From the NCBI GenBank assembly GCA_034620365.1, contig JAQGEQ010000380.1, positions 248,001 through 312,000 on the forward strand: 64,000 bases of DNA. The letters are read 5' to 3'. The DNA is from Pegea sp. RAD2-039. Lineage: Eukaryota; Chordata; Thaliacea; Salpida; Salpidae. A model generated the notes under the pieces. That model was given only the letters and a program-made list of their open reading frames with translations. It was not told where the DNA came from and searched no databases. This document shows, piece after piece, positions 37,023 through 51,579 of the stretch. Numbering within the stretch: the stretch's first letter is position 1; every line of letters starts with the position of its first letter. The translations under genes and the position numbers were made by a program.

Positions 37023-40000
37023 CAGGCAAGGACTGGATGATGATGATGACTGTTTGTTACTCTTCATAAACTCTTGATTTTTTTCCTTTTTTTTTCAATC
37101 AATTTACTTTATTTAAAGCACGCGTCGTGTTTGTTTTATCATCTGAACGATTCTTGTGAAGCTAGAAGAATCGGGTCTTTTTAAACTAACGTAACTTGTG
37201 ACAGAGCATTTATGTGATAAAACTTTGTAACAATTTGATAATAGGAAATAATTATTTTGTTTCAAACGATTAAAACGCTCAAGTTATACTATTCAGGTAA
37301 TTTAGTCAAGTTTTTATTATTTCAGGAAATTTCATTGACTTCTTGAAATAAGCCGTTTACATTATTGTTTTTAGAATAATTTTATATATTTTATTTCTAA
37401 TAAGTAGTTTATAAAAAGCAGCCTGGCGACGTTGATATACGATTTGTTGTTTTGCTAAACAGTTAAAGTTAAAAGTTTAGTTGACATCAACAGTAAATTT
37501 CTACATCGTACTGACAGCAACGCTAAAACAAAATCATTTAAAATATCTTTTGAAGTATTTAGGTAGGAATTATTCTTAAAGCGAAAGTTTTTATTAATCC
37601 CTAAAAGTTCTCGTACATTAAAATTAGTTCTTTACTATTTAAAAATATAGTTATGTACAAAATAAGCTTTGAATGTTTTATCAAACAAATATAAATGAAT
37701 ATTATTCAAACCTAGAATATAAAATAAATCAGTGAAACATAAGAATCTCACAACCAAATGTAAAGATGCTCATTCTTTAAAAGTATCTTTGGTCAAAATA
37801 TTTTAGAAGCACTACTTGCTTACTTTAATAATCAACATTTCAGTTAGATTTTGTTCAAATAGAATTTAGCATGTTTGAAATTCTGTAGAAGAAAAATTTA
37901 TTTCAGTAGACGAAAATGTTCACTAATTTTTATCTTCGCTTTTTGTAATAGTGTAAAACTTTTTTAGTATATAGTCTCAATTACAAATCAATTATTTTTT
38001 AAACTTACTAAAATTAAAAAGTAATTATATTATAAGGATAACTTTTTGAGCTCATTAGATAGTTTTTTAAATCAAAATCTTGGTTATCATAAAAAAATAG
38101 ATAATAAGTCATCTGGAAGGCTGTTTCAAAAAATGTTCAAAACTTGAAAAGAATTACTGATGGTGATTATATTCTGTGTTACTTAACTATCAATGAAAGT
38201 AAAAGATACTATTATAATTTTCAATTAATATCTTACATGGTAAATTGTACTAAATTTATTTAGTGTTTTTAGTTTAAAATATTATCTATATAGTTTTCAT
38301 TTATCATCAAAAATAATAGTTTTGTTTTGTAAGTTGGCGATGCATGTAATAATAATTTCAAATTAAGCAATAACAAGAGCAGTAAGAGAACTGAACAATT
38401 AATTCTGGCTGATGAAAGCGTCAAATAAAACTTATCTTCTAAAAATCTAAAAATTATTTATTTTTGACTTTTGACATCTACTAAACACTCAGTTTAATAG
38501 TAAAGGTTGAAAATATAAAAATTAATCTATTGTAGAAATCTTTTTTTTTCACAAGTAATTTTGATCACTTCTTTTGTAACCTACTTTTTACTTTCTGTAT
38601 ACATTGTGTTTCTCTAATAGTCAAATTGAATAGAATAAATAGGTTTTTAAAGTTTGTTTTTAAATGTGTACATTTTATCAAGCTGAAACTAAACTAACAT
38701 CTAAAAGTATAGAGCTATATTTTATAATTAGGTGTGGTTAACTATTAAATTGTTGACTTATCAAATGGAAATGCCTTAGTGTTAAACTTTCTATAAAAGC
38801 TAAGCCTTAAATCTTTTAAGCTTATCTTAGAACTTGCAAAATATAATATAGTACTGTATTACTTGATTACAATAAAAAGCTAAACTAGACAAAAGACTTG
38901 CTATACTTTAAACTTAAATATTTACTTTTTAGTGGGTATATGTTCACATGATTCGCTTTTGAAGTGATATTGAAGCATGCACGATCTTTGCATCAATTAT
39001 TCACTATCTATTCTGAAAGTTAAAGTAAGAAAGTAAGACATGTTGACATCTATGGTTCAAAGAGGAGTAGCTTTTAAGATTTTACGTGGCGTTAAATATT
39101 GTAAATCAATTAAAAATATATTACCTGTAATCAGCTGCTATAGTTAGACGTTATTTTTACATTTAAAGACTTAAGTTTTTAAAGCAAACTGGTTTTACTT
39201 TACAGCTCTTATAGCTGTTACTATAAAATTACTTATTACTTACAATCAAATTTGCATTAGAGTAATGGTGTGTTTATAATAAGTAATTTTAATATTCTAA
39301 ATGCTAGTGAATGAATTTGTATTATCATAAATGTGAACTAAACTTTAAGTTAAACGTTTAAACAGCCTTTTAAACTCTCATGGTAGAATTTATTTTCCTG
39401 AACTTTGTAAAACCATTCATTTTTATTATATAGGAAAACGTCAATTATTTTAAATTAAAAAAAAATTCAGACATTTTTAAATCTATTTAGAAAAAAATAA
39501 TAATTTGTACAATGCTACACAAAACTATACTTACAAATGAAAAAAGACTTTAAAAATCTGTTAAATACTTTATAATTGTTTATTCATGTTATTTTTTTAA
39601 CGTTTCCAATTCACATAAGAAATTATTTGTCAACATGCCTCCAATACATCCACAACCAATTTAGACGAGCTTGCGGTTAAAACTTCCACCAAGAGGATTG
39701 TAGAATTTCAAAGCTAGACAGCTTGATTGACATAAAAAACTAGATATAAATTAAAAATACATTATCCAGACTAATAAATGCGATAGTAGATAAGCAACTT
39801 CTGAATGTTATTTTAGAGCGTTCTGAAAAAGTATTCTGTGTATAATATTATTCCCTGTAGCTTGATAAAATAAAAAAGAATATGAAAACAGTATGTAGAT
39901 TAGCCTTACCACTAATTTGTAATGTGAAAACGAGATAAAAAAAGAAGTAGAAATAATTGTAACCTTCTGACTGCTTTCAAAACGAGTAACTTTTTATAAA

Positions 40001-40900
40001 TTTGTTTTCAAACATTGACACAATATAAACACAATTTTTTGAACAAATGTTTCAACTTTTAAAGTTTATTTGACGACATATTTTTTTAAATAATATAATC
40101 TTCTTTAATCAAATACCCTTTTGTAAGAAATTGAACGAATAAATTCAGATGTTAAAAGAACTTTCTTACAAATGCTTTAAATGTTCTACTTAAATCATAA
40201 GTTCATTATTTTGCAAACTAGAAACAAAAATTAGAAGATTTGGTTGAAAAGTATACTTACTGCTGCTATAAAAACTATCGATCCATTTTTAACTTTCAAA
40301 AAAATATTTATTATTTACTAAACATAAAGTTTACATAATAAATAACTATATTTACAAAATTTCTTAATAAAATGATGATAGAAAAAAGGTCTTATAAAGG
40401 CAGTTTTGTACAATAGAATTTTAACAATACAAATTAATGTATTTAGTGTTTTTGTTAATTTTTTTCATATAACTTTTAATATAGTTTTATTTATGAAAAT
40501 TGTTTAGATAAATTCTATATAACAGTTCAGAAATGTTTAAACTTTCGAACTTACTTCATCTTTTGAGTCTTAGAACAAAAAATGAATCATGAACTAGTTT
40601 AAAATTCAACTTTTTTAGACAATTTATAATCAAATAACAATTAAATGTTTAAAGAAGATTTTAAAAAATCACACAGCTTAATTTTGTTAGTGTAGCTAAA
40701 GGTAAATCGATAGATATTTAACCTTAATTAATTTTGATATAAATTATTCAAGTGGAAAGTTCTGTATATACTTCAAAAATATTCTTTTTAGTGAATAATG
40801 TACATTTTTATCTCAAGAGAGATGCTTAATCCTTATAACTGGTAATAGCACAGACCAGTTATAAATGTTAAAACAATTTATAAACCCTCTTGGCTTCATT
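37023..40900. other. Intergenic AT-rich region, no gene supported
   Basis: About 3.9 kb between Lon (+) and the cortexin-like gene (-), which converge. It must contain both 3' UTRs. No frame longer than 60 codons and no recognisable repeat. Confidence 0.5.
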
Positions 40901-41380
40901 TCATACAAATGCATCAGTTCGCACTTTTGTTAAGGTTTCGAACCAAGCAGCTCGTGCAAACGTATGATAAGGGTCTAATGTTGTGCGTATGCATCTTGCC
41001 ATTTGCACAAAAAGAAAAACAAGTAATAGAGCAAGTAGGAAATAGACAAGAGTTTCTTCAACACCCAAACTTAGGTGTTCTTCATCGCCATGTTGAATTG
41101 AGTTTTGTTGGCCATTATGTAGTTCATTGAAACTTTCCGTAAATTCGTCATTTGTACTTATATGATCGTTGGTTGCATCATCTGATAACTTGGCAATGAT
41201 AATTGAATTTGAATGATTAAAGCTGTCATGATCTAAGTTTTCACTCAGTTGATGATGGTGATGACTGTGGGCAATTTGTGAAGCTTCAGTCGCTTGTAAT
41301 TCTTGCAAATGAACTTCGTGACTTTCTCTGAAGTGAGAGTTTTTGAAATTTGGATGACCTATTTTGCTATGAATAACCAT
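40901..41380 (-). CDS. Cortexin-domain small single-pass membrane protein
   Basis: A 159-residue protein. Residues 107-159 match the cortexin domain, a short neuronal single-pass membrane family. There is a hydrophobic helix (about 111-127, ETLVYFLLALLLVFLFVQM), directly followed by ARCIRTTLDPY (128-138), a tryptophan at 146, and a short tail ending DAFV. Vertebrate cortexins have the same RCxRxxxDPY...W arrangement after the helix and also end in a hydrophobic -AxV, which could be a PDZ ligand. The first 105 residues are an acidic, His-rich extension (HSHHHHQL at 39-46) not found in the roughly 80-aa vertebrate forms. The start is the first ATG (41380). The frame is open to 41404, next to acceptor-like sequence, so an upstream coding exon is possible. 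Function unknown; probably synaptic or neuronal. Confidence 0.72.
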   Translation of the reverse strand: MVIHSKIGHPNFKNSHFRESHEVHLQELQATEASQIAHSHHHHQLSENLDHDSFNHSNSIIIAKLSDDATNDHISTNDEFTESFNELHNGQQNSIQHGDEEHLSLGVEETLVYFLLALLLVFLFVQMARCIRTTLDPYHTFARAAWFETLTKVRTDAFV

Positions 41381-43577
41381 TTCAATTTCGTTTGATTTTA
41401 ACAACTAACTTTAAAATTTGCTGAATAAAATTTGTAAGAAATTACTTGATGAAAGCTAATTTAAAAAACCGATTTTTTAAAACATATATTCACTTTCAAA
41501 CTTTAATTTATTGTTAATGTTTCAAATTAATGAATATTCCTTTGGACAGCTTGCCAACATTATTAAACTATTATGTAAAAAATAACAATAAAATGTAAAA
41601 AAAACTTACTTAATTGTTTTTACGAAACGTTAGCTGAAAAATATTTCTTGATTTGAATTCAAGCTTAATTTTTGTCGGATTTGTTGAAGATAATATTCAA
41701 AAAAATCAAAAACAAATGTTCAAGCTTTCTCATGCTCTTAACATGCAGAAGAAGAAATAAACTAATTATACCCTGCTTCAAAGCATAAAGTGAGAAGCTT
41801 GCTAAAAAATTTCAACACATAATATAAAGCTTTTTGTTTATTTTTATCGTTTAAATTAAGCAACAACTGACGTTTTATTCTCTTGGGCAAAATTTTAGGC
41901 ACTTACGTTACAACAACGTAGTCTATAAACGTGTAAAAGTTGATACAAAGAAGTCGTTTTTTAGTTTCTTTTTAAAAATAAACATTGAAATGTCACAAGA
42001 TACACATATTGAAACATAACAGAGAATTGTAATCTAATTTTGCTGCTAAAATATGAGTACTTTTGTACTACTAAGAACAATTTGTCCCATAAATTTATCT
42101 TACTTTATTTTCAAAGATGGGCAAGATAAAGTTACTCACTGATAAAATGAATTAAGGACATTAATGTTATTTTACTTGATTTCATAAATAAATGTAAGCA
42201 AGAAACTCTATAAAAACTAAAGTTGCTAGAAAATATAAAAGTGAAATAAACTTATCATATGATTACTTTACCAAGAACTTTAAATTGCAATTATAAACCA
42301 TTCAAAATGGAACTAAACAAAAATCAATTCAATCAATAAATTAGAAACTGTCAGATTTTTAAATTTTAAATAACAGTTACTACTATAAAAGCAACAAAAA
42401 ATACAAAATATATTTTTTTAGCTTTCAGCATCATATGACAATTTCAATTTGCTTTTAGCTTTAAGTTTTAAAACTAGTTGTTAAAATTGTAAAATTGATC
42501 AGATTTGTACCATAAATGATTCACTTTTGCAAATAGAATAAACCAAAGAGAAGTCTATTAATTTGTCTTTCCTTAAAAGGCGACAAAACAATTTATCAAT
42601 TATTTATTATTGTTTAAATCAAAAATGTTTTAAGGTGTAGGTCAAATAAATAATGTATAACAAAGTAATAAGCCAATTGAATATCGATTTTAAGCCTTGA
42701 AGAAAGCAGAGATAAGATGTAGCCTGGCACAATCATAAGAAAAAGATTATAAAACTTGAATCTATCTACTCTTTAAATGAAACGTAGTAAGAGATCTGAA
42801 ATAACTTTTATTGAAAAAACTTTACAAATGTAGACAAAGGTTAACGCAACCTTAAAGGTTAACAAAATATCACACAATTAAGAGCTTTAGAAAAAATTTT
42901 AACATTTTTTCATTACATTATACAGTATTTTCACGTAAGAGTACATTTAGTTTGTTTTACCGACAAAGCTGTTGTAGTTTTAAACTTATGCTTTCAAACG
43001 AGACTAAAAAAACATTTTTATCAAAGTGAAGATATGGCAGCTAAAAAATCGAAGTTTAAAAATCTTGTACAATGAATTCCAAAATGTTTTACAAAAAAAA
43101 AGCCACAGTTAGAAGAAGCTCAAATCATTTAGTTTTTATAAAGAAATATCTGTTTGAAAGAATAGATTTTTTACAAGTCTTTAAATACTTATATTTCAAT
43201 ATATCCATTAAATCTGGAATTTTGACAAAAAGTTAAAAATAAAGGTTTTACATGTAGTCTTTATTGATTAGTTTTTTGATATATCTCTTTCATAACTCTG
43301 AGTAACAAAAGTTGCTTTGAAGAAGATGAAAAAAAGAAGGATGCACTAAAACATAACTTCTTGCTCAGTATAAGTATTTTTATATCATAGTAAAAATAAA
43401 CAGTTTCACTTTTTATACATTCAACATGCATACTCCTTACTGATCTATAACCTCACCAGCTTTTGTACAAGCATCATGAATTCATTCTACTCACTGTTAA
43501 TTGATGCATAACGATTTGTAATTTATGAAGAAGCCCAACTTGAGAAAACCACCTGATATAGGATGAACCATATCAAT

Positions 43578-43591
43578 CCACTAGAGGGAGC
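43578..43591 (+). promoter_or_regulatory. CTCF-like motif
   Basis: CCACTAGAGGGAGC differs at one position from the animal CTCF core consensus CCASYAGRKGGCRS. It is embedded in a small GC-richer patch in the desert. Sequence match only. Confidence 0.35.
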
Positions 43592-46467
43592 TATTCATAA
43601 TTTTGTCTGTCTTTTCTATTTTAGATCTATTATCTTTCCACAGAAATAAAAATATGAAAAGAAAATTGTTTTGAAAATCTATTCGATGAAAACTTTATTG
43701 GATATTTAATTGAGTCCATATACCTTTTTTACATTTATTTCTATGAGAAGCAGATTTTTAGCTGTACAATAATCTGAAATCAACGTAAGATACATGACTT
43801 GTGCATATTTCAAATTGATTTGGAATAAAAAACTGGTTGATTAGCGCAATTTTTAAAACTATAGCTTGTAGAGTACAATTAGAATCAGGCCATTACAACT
43901 GTAGTAAAAGCCAATTAAGCCTTACTCTAAGTAGAACATTACTTGCAGCTAAATTAACAAAATGAATTTAACTACTTATTCTCAGTCTAGTTTTCGAGCT
44001 TAAGATTTTCATCTTTATTTTTATTGCTTATGCTACAATAATAAACTGTAAATGGTTAGCTTGAAATACATAATAAGTACCAGATACTTCATTTCTTAAA
44101 TGAATTACTCATTTCCCATAGGAAATAGTTTAAATAACACATGATTATACAACATAGTAATCTTTTAAACTCGTAAATATATTTTTTAGTGATTTTTATA
44201 AAGCTTTGAGATTAACTTAACAAAAAATGTGTCTTTTTACAACTATTTAACTAATGATTTTCTATTTCAAATGTGAGTTTTTAAAATTATGTAGTTAAGA
44301 ATACTTTACATTTTTTATTTCAAACATTTTATTTTCATAGTTATTTTGCAAACAAAGAAATAAATTACATATCAATAAAAAGTTCAGTTGTAGATCGCTA
44401 TACCTAATGAATAATTGAAAAAAACGAATTTATTTAATACAATATTTTGCAAAACAACAGTTCTTATATTTTTTAATTTATTATTTACCGAAGGTAGAAG
44501 GGTATGAAAATAAATAAACTAACCAACAAAATAACTTTAATAGTAAATTAACAAAAGATAATGTTTTTTTCACTTTGCTATCATAATAAATTAGTTGTTG
44601 AAGATAGAAACTCCTTTTTTCACAATAAACTTGTTCTTGTTTCTTTGTTAAGTATGAAAAAATTCTGGTTTAAAAACTGATAAATAAATTAGTTAATATA
44701 TTTAGTTTATCGCAAAGTTATATAAAGATATTAAATAAAACCTACTGAAAAATCTTTGAAGCTTTCTTTTACAGAAACAACTTGAATTAATTTGATATTT
44801 AATAATTTGAACTATAGCCAGTGTTGATTAAAATTAAAAAACTAAACGCATATTAACCTTTAGAATGATCTGTTTTATTCAACTCACGAAATAATATCTT
44901 TATATGACTTTTGTTCACTTGATGATTTAAAGTTTTTTAATGTTGACCTATTACTTTAGGGCACACATTTCAAATTTGTATTAAAATAGTTTACTTATCT
45001 GGTCATTGATTATAATGTGCAATGTTGAACCATTATTTAATAATGTTTATTAGATTAATTCATAAAATCGAACTAAAATCAAATATTGACCATTAAGTCA
45101 TATTAAGAGTTTTCATTAGCCTTTTATTACATTAAAAGCTTTATAACAACATTTATAAAATACTCTCACTTTATTAGCTTACAGGTTATTTCAAAAATAA
45201 CTATGTCATATTTTACAATCATTAAAGATTTTAAGCAGTTTTAGTAAAGTACACCAAAACAATTTAAATTAAAAATTATTTTAAATTAATAATACATTTT
45301 ACTATCTTAGTAGATTATTCAGTTTATTTTATTTTGCTTTTTTATTTTTCAATTTGTATTTATACTTCTAAAACATATTAGTTTTTAAGCTAAGATTTAT
45401 TGTATTTCATTTATTTGTTTCAACAAATCTATTTACAAGAAGTGAAGGTCATAACTTATTAGTATTGATCGTATACTACAATGCTTACATATTTTCTTAC
45501 CTTATGCCAAAATATTGTACTGTCACATTACAATAATAAATTGATGTAGAAAATGTAATATCAATCTACTTTATTTCCATCTTTATTTAGTTCCATGACA
45601 GATTCTATTAAATTAATAGTACTTCAGGCTATTTATCACTTAATGAAGTAAATTCCTTTCAAAACTAACTTTTTCTTCATTAAGGTTCTATAAATCGATT
45701 TTTTATTAAAAACTTTTTATGGTAAAAACATAAACAATATAACTAATCCAATAAAAAATCTTGGAACAGTTATAGAAAAATTACTTTCAAAGATTTAAAA
45801 AAAAAAGTAAATTTAATTTTTTCTAAATCTAATTAAAAATTAGTACTAATTAAAGATTAGATAAAAAGGTTCCATGGATAGACAATTATCTATTTATTCA
45901 TTCTTCTATATTCTGAAAAGTCGTATTAACTTTTCAAACTTTCCTTGCTACTGATTTCTATATTTATATTTAAACGTAAAATTAATATTATTATTCTTTA
46001 CAATTAATAACAAACTTCTTGATTATGCAAAAAATATAAAATTATCAGAAATATTAATAATTAGAGTAAGAACTTGAAATTTTAATTATATCTTTTCAAT
46101 CAATTAGAATTAAAGTACATCCTATTAGTTAGCCAAAGAATTAAACAATTATTAAAAAAAATGCTCACAGAAAAGAAGCTTTGTTCAATTGAAACATTAT
46201 CACTCGCACAAATAACTATTCTTAAAATAGTTCTTTTAAAATATCGAAAATGCATACTTAAACATACCGATAAAATTAACTAAAAAATAAAATAAAATCT
46301 CTCTTTCTAGAATGACATATTATAGACGAATACAAAGTATTTTTTAGAAGTGAAAGAAAATCTTTATTGTAATAACTTTCTTTAAGTTTCCAAATATTTA
46401 CTTGAAATATGCATTTAACGTTTAAAGTTGGTTCTCTTAGGCAAAGCTGGCAACATTTTGGTCATAA

Positions 46468-46480
46468 CCGCTAGGGGTCG
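46468..46480 (+). promoter_or_regulatory. Second, weaker CTCF-like motif
   Basis: CCGCTAGGGGTCG lies in a 70-nt GC-richer patch (46435-46510) and matches the CTCF core less well, with about three differences. Confidence 0.2.
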
Positions 46481-49400
46481 TCGTTTTAGAAGATGCAGTT
46501 GTACTTACTAGTCTTTAGAGTATTCATTAACATTAGCTTAGTTTATATTGTGAAAAAATATGTAAAATTATAAAGTAAAATGATAAGTAGTAAAAGCTTT
46601 ATAAATTACTGGCTTCATTTCTCGTACTACCCTTAATATATTTCTTTAACAAAACAAATCGAAATGATAAACTAAACTTGTTAATAATATTAACTTGTAA
46701 CTATCGCTCCACAATAAAAACGTTTTCTTCTTTATTATCAGTTCATTTATTTTATAAATCATTTAATATTTACTTAGAAGAAAATCTTATGATTGTGCAG
46801 CTTAAATATTCTGATCTCTATTCATATTTTACTAACTAGAATCACTTCTATCACAAATTTGATATATAAAGACACTAACAATGAAATCAAATTTTTAGTC
46901 GAATTCAATTTATTTTTCATCAAAATATCTAAGAATCGATTTATTTTATCTTTCTATCTCGGTTTATTTGCTTTGTGTAAAGAGTACACAAGGCTATGCA
47001 ACCTTTTCAGTAAAGTTAAAGTCGATTTAGAAAGATTTAATTTTTGTTTACATTTACTTTAAAAATAGTTTGAGTAAGTTAAACTTTCTTTTTAAGAATT
47101 TAAAATATTAAGTTCATAATTGCACCTGTCTGACGTATTTCTCAATAGATAAAGAAATTATTATTTTTAAATAAACTTTCTAAACAGAAAATATTCATAG
47201 AATGTTTGGTCGATTTAGGCTATTGGCCTTTACAAATTCTTCTAATAACAACATTAAGCCTATCAAAACATCTGTAAGAAAGTCTTCAGGTGGTAGACGA
47301 AGGTGCTGAAGAAATGATTTCCAAAATCATTAGGACGATTGAAACTTCTCAAAATGATTATACAAAGTTAAGTGAAGCAAATAGCTTATAAATCTTATGA
47401 AGATTATAAGACTTAGTTAATTGAAACATTATTTGCTCTAATTTATCATACAGAATGTTGAACTATTTTCAAACAACTTATTACAGCAGTGGTTTTTAAA
47501 ACTGTTTGGGAAATGTTGATTCGATAGAAATTTTATTAAACAACTTTTTTTACGAATCACTTCTTATCAAATCATACACAAAATATATGATAACTTCAAC
47601 TTTATTTATTCCTTTGAAATATATATTTTTGTCATATATGTAATGAAAAACTAATTCAAAACATCATCGTAGTAAAAATGAAGCTGAATATTGTGTATAA
47701 TACTTATTTCTTTTATTTTAAACTTCTTAAAGACCATATAAACAATTGATAGAATTTATAAAAACAATATTTAAGGTGAGATGCAAACCATAAAATGATT
47801 AGTACAAGTCAATTTAGAGATTTCGGCCACTAAAAAATACATTTGCTCAAATTAATTTCGTTTAAGGAATTTAATCTCGTTTTATAGATTAAAGTATTTA
47901 TGAAAAGAGTTCAAACTTAAATTATGATATTTAAATTGTTTGATCTTTGTCATATAAATGTCAATAAAATTTACTTAAGTTATAATTAACACTAATGAAA
48001 AACTAAATATTCTAGAACCTAAATTCTTTGATAATTAATTTGCTAAAGCTAATTTGAACAAATGCCATAAGATTAATCACCAACGGTTTATAAACAAACT
48101 TTACACAGTTAGATTAAGTGTATAAAGACTTAATTCCTTAATTTATTGCTTAGTACATAAAATTTTATCTTCAATTTGTTAGGCATTTTTTAAAATTAAT
48201 CTAAAAGCTAAGTAAGGAATATAATTTTTTAAATTCTCTAAGTGTTTTTAAGCTAACAATACATACTTTTTGTTAATTAGACATTCATGTAGTAATTGAT
48301 TATTAATTTAGATCGTTGTTTTAAAGCTTTTTTAGCTAGTTGAAACGTTTGTTTACTTGAGATGTTATCATAAATTTAGTTAAATACCTTTTATGAGACA
48401 TAAATCACTTTGAGTACTTACCAAGCTCATCATTTTAAAGTTTTTATGAGCCTATGAGAGCGGGTGTTAGCTTATTCCACAGTTTTATTCTCTTAAAAGT
48501 AAATTTTTGATTATTTTAAAGTTAGACTGATGTTTTACGTATTTTATGTGACAATAAAAAAATAATCTCTTTCAGCAAAAGGAGTTTAGTTGATATTGAA
48601 AGATAAAAACAAGAAGATAAATTTGTAATGTTACATATAAAGTTTAGTTTCACATTTGTAAATTTTTTACTTATTTTTATTTTTAGCTAAACTTTATTTA
48701 ACGATTATATTAAATTTAAGACCAAGAAATAGAATTTCTTTATTCACAGAGGGGCTTTGAAAACTTTTTTGATACAAAACCTTTCGCTCAGTTAATAAAA
48801 ACAAGTTTACCAATATCAAAAGAAGTTTAAAAAAGAATAAAAATGTATATTACTATGCTAGCAGATTTATGACATTAACTTTTTGTTAAGAAAGGCTTTC
48901 AAGTATATTTATTTCATTCAAAAAGATTTATCCTAACTTCATTTTGTAATGTTTCTAGAGTAGCTATGAAAACTTATTTGAGATGTCTACCTTATTTGCT
49001 TAATTTATCTTGTTTTTAAATATGTTTATTTCTCAATACATATTGTAAACATGTAGATAAATAACTTTATGATAGCTTGATCTTAATGTTAGATAGCTTT
49101 CATATGTCAGCATAAGTTATAGTTCAGTTATTTTTATATTTTATTTTTAATAAAAATGATTTATATCAACTAAGAAACTCATCATCACCTTGTATTGAAT
49201 TTTTTAAAAAGAAAAAAGGTAGAGAGCTTTTTTTATTGATATCCTATTTGTTCAACAATCTGCTTAATTCATGACTTTATTTCTAAGAAATCATTCTAAA
49301 AACTTCAAATTTATTTTCAATGTCATTCCCCTAAATGTTGTATTTATGAACCGTTCGTTTAAACGATCTTAAGTAAAAAGTTAAAAATACCACAAACTGA

Positions 49401-51571
49401 CCGCAATGAGCTTTGTAAACTGTTTCTAAATTTAATTGTTTCAAAAATCAACTAGCATGTCTCTTCAGCTTTTTCACTCTATTTTTACTATTTTGATAAC
49501 AGAGTTTGATAATTTAGCACTACTTTCTTAGATTTTAGGACAAACATTTATATTTAATTCATACTTTTCTCATACAATGGCTGCGAAAAGATAGTTTCTA
49601 TGTAACTGCAGCTACTGTTATAAGCTTGAAAGACATTTTTATGACAAATAACTTCCTTGATTTTTCAATTCTGTTATAAACTTTCAACTTGATCTTAAAT
49701 TATCTGTCAACTTGAACTTAAATCTACCTGCGGTGTTTCTGCTTGAGTTGCAAGTTTTGAGTTTGTCAACAGCTAACTTTTGTTTCTTCATGCAAGTATT
49801 ACGTATGTAGCCCTTTTCAAGTAATTATAAAACATTGACTAACAAAACATTTTGGTATTGAAAGGATTGAGTTTTATTTTAATAACATTCAGAATTAATT
49901 TGTTAATTAACTTGAAATAATATTAGAAGTTTTATACTTTTAATTCGACTTTTTAAGAGCAAATTAGAACTAAATTCTTTTTTAGCAGTTATAAGTTAAA
50001 TCACAATATTTGTTTATGGAATGCTAATATTTACTCTGTTTCTGACAAAGCAAAATTTCTTTGTTACTTTTATTCCTTTCATTTACTAAATAAATAAAAG
50101 CCTTACAGCAATTAATAACTTGTTTTACTGTCAATATATAGTTGAAAATAAAAGGTTTGTATGGTTATTATAAGATTGTTTTATAGATTTACCAAATAAT
50201 AACAGAAGAGCTTTTCTTTATGATGACTTAGTTTTTCCAAAAAAAAACACCTTTCTGCTTTTTATATGCGTAAAAGGCGAGTATAACAGAACAAGCTGGT
50301 TGAATGATATCATGGCTTATATGTCGACATTCAATTAGGTAGTAGTTACTAAAACCGTAGAAATTTGCAAAAAATCTGTGCGTTGAAAAGCGTGTAGTAA
50401 ATATGTTAGCCTAAAAATATTTGAAAACCGATTTGAAGTATTTACTTCCGATATTTTAATAATAGATAGTTAAATAAGATATTCTAAAATTACTTAGTTT
50501 GCATGACAAAGTATTAAAAGAATTTCGTTTCTTTTGCTTCTAGTTAGTCAAGTAATTATAAATGTAATCCTTTCTTTGATACTAAATTAACCTGTATAAT
50601 CTAGTCTAATATGATTAGATCAAATTGATTATAACCTTTACTTAAGTCAATTTCGTTTGTTAGTATCATAAGAATGAAAGAAGTTTTACTTTTCATGTTG
50701 TGCCTACAGTCATCGCAGTATGCTTATAAGTAGACAACAGTGAGCTAACAAATGTCAAATTATGGGCATCAAAAGTAGCATCTTTGCAGCTGTGCGGAGT
50801 TAGCTGTTTATTTTTTAGTGAGCTAAATGAAAGGATAGTAACTAAGAGAGAACAGATGGATTTTCAAGGATAAGTTTAAGATTAAGATAAAGTAAACCAG
50901 ATCAGAAATATATAAGACGAACCAAAATTAGATATAAGATGTATGAATAAGTCTGATAAGTATGGTTTATTTGTTCTAAAGAACTTCAACAGGAAGGATG
51001 TTACATCAGCGGACATGCATTTTGAGTCTTTAAAGTTAAAATAGCTCTTTGTTTAAATCTACTTTCTCCTTAATGCTTACATATGAAAATAGTTTAGTTT
51101 GCAAGTGAAAATGTAGTAAAATATTTGACGTATTAGTTTTACACAAGCCTTGAAAACTAGAAAGCGTAAACATTATAAATATAAACTTTCAAGGGCAAAT
51201 TATTGAACTAAAATTGTTGCATTGCTTTTCTCTTCATCAAACTTTATTATTAAAACTTATTTAAAAATTTCTGAAAATATTGAAGTCAAATAATCTGTCA
51301 ACAAAAATAATTCATTTCAGAATTTCTGAAACCATAACTATTTAATAAAATGATTGAAAAATAAGTTTTTGTGATAATTTAGTAAAGTCAGGTTGACAAT
51401 AAATTATTTACAACACATCAACTAACTTTAAGTTACTTTGGATGAAATTTTTAAATCAGAAAAAAACTTTTTATGAAAACTGAACTTTGCTTGTTTCTTA
51501 TTTATCTCATCAACTGCATTTCTTCTCAACTGAAACTTTTTCCAGCTTAGACGCTAACGCTCATTCGTTAC

Positions 51572-51579
51572 TGACGTCA
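51572..51579. promoter_or_regulatory. Full palindromic CRE (TGACGTCA)
   Basis: A perfect CREB/ATF site inside an unusually CpG-containing patch (about 51540-51600) of the desert. Candidate enhancer; no TATA box or exon is attached. Confidence 0.3.

Noticed and set aside
46793-47062. 89-codon plus-strand frame
   Set aside because: Hydrophobic, low-complexity composition and no supporting signals.
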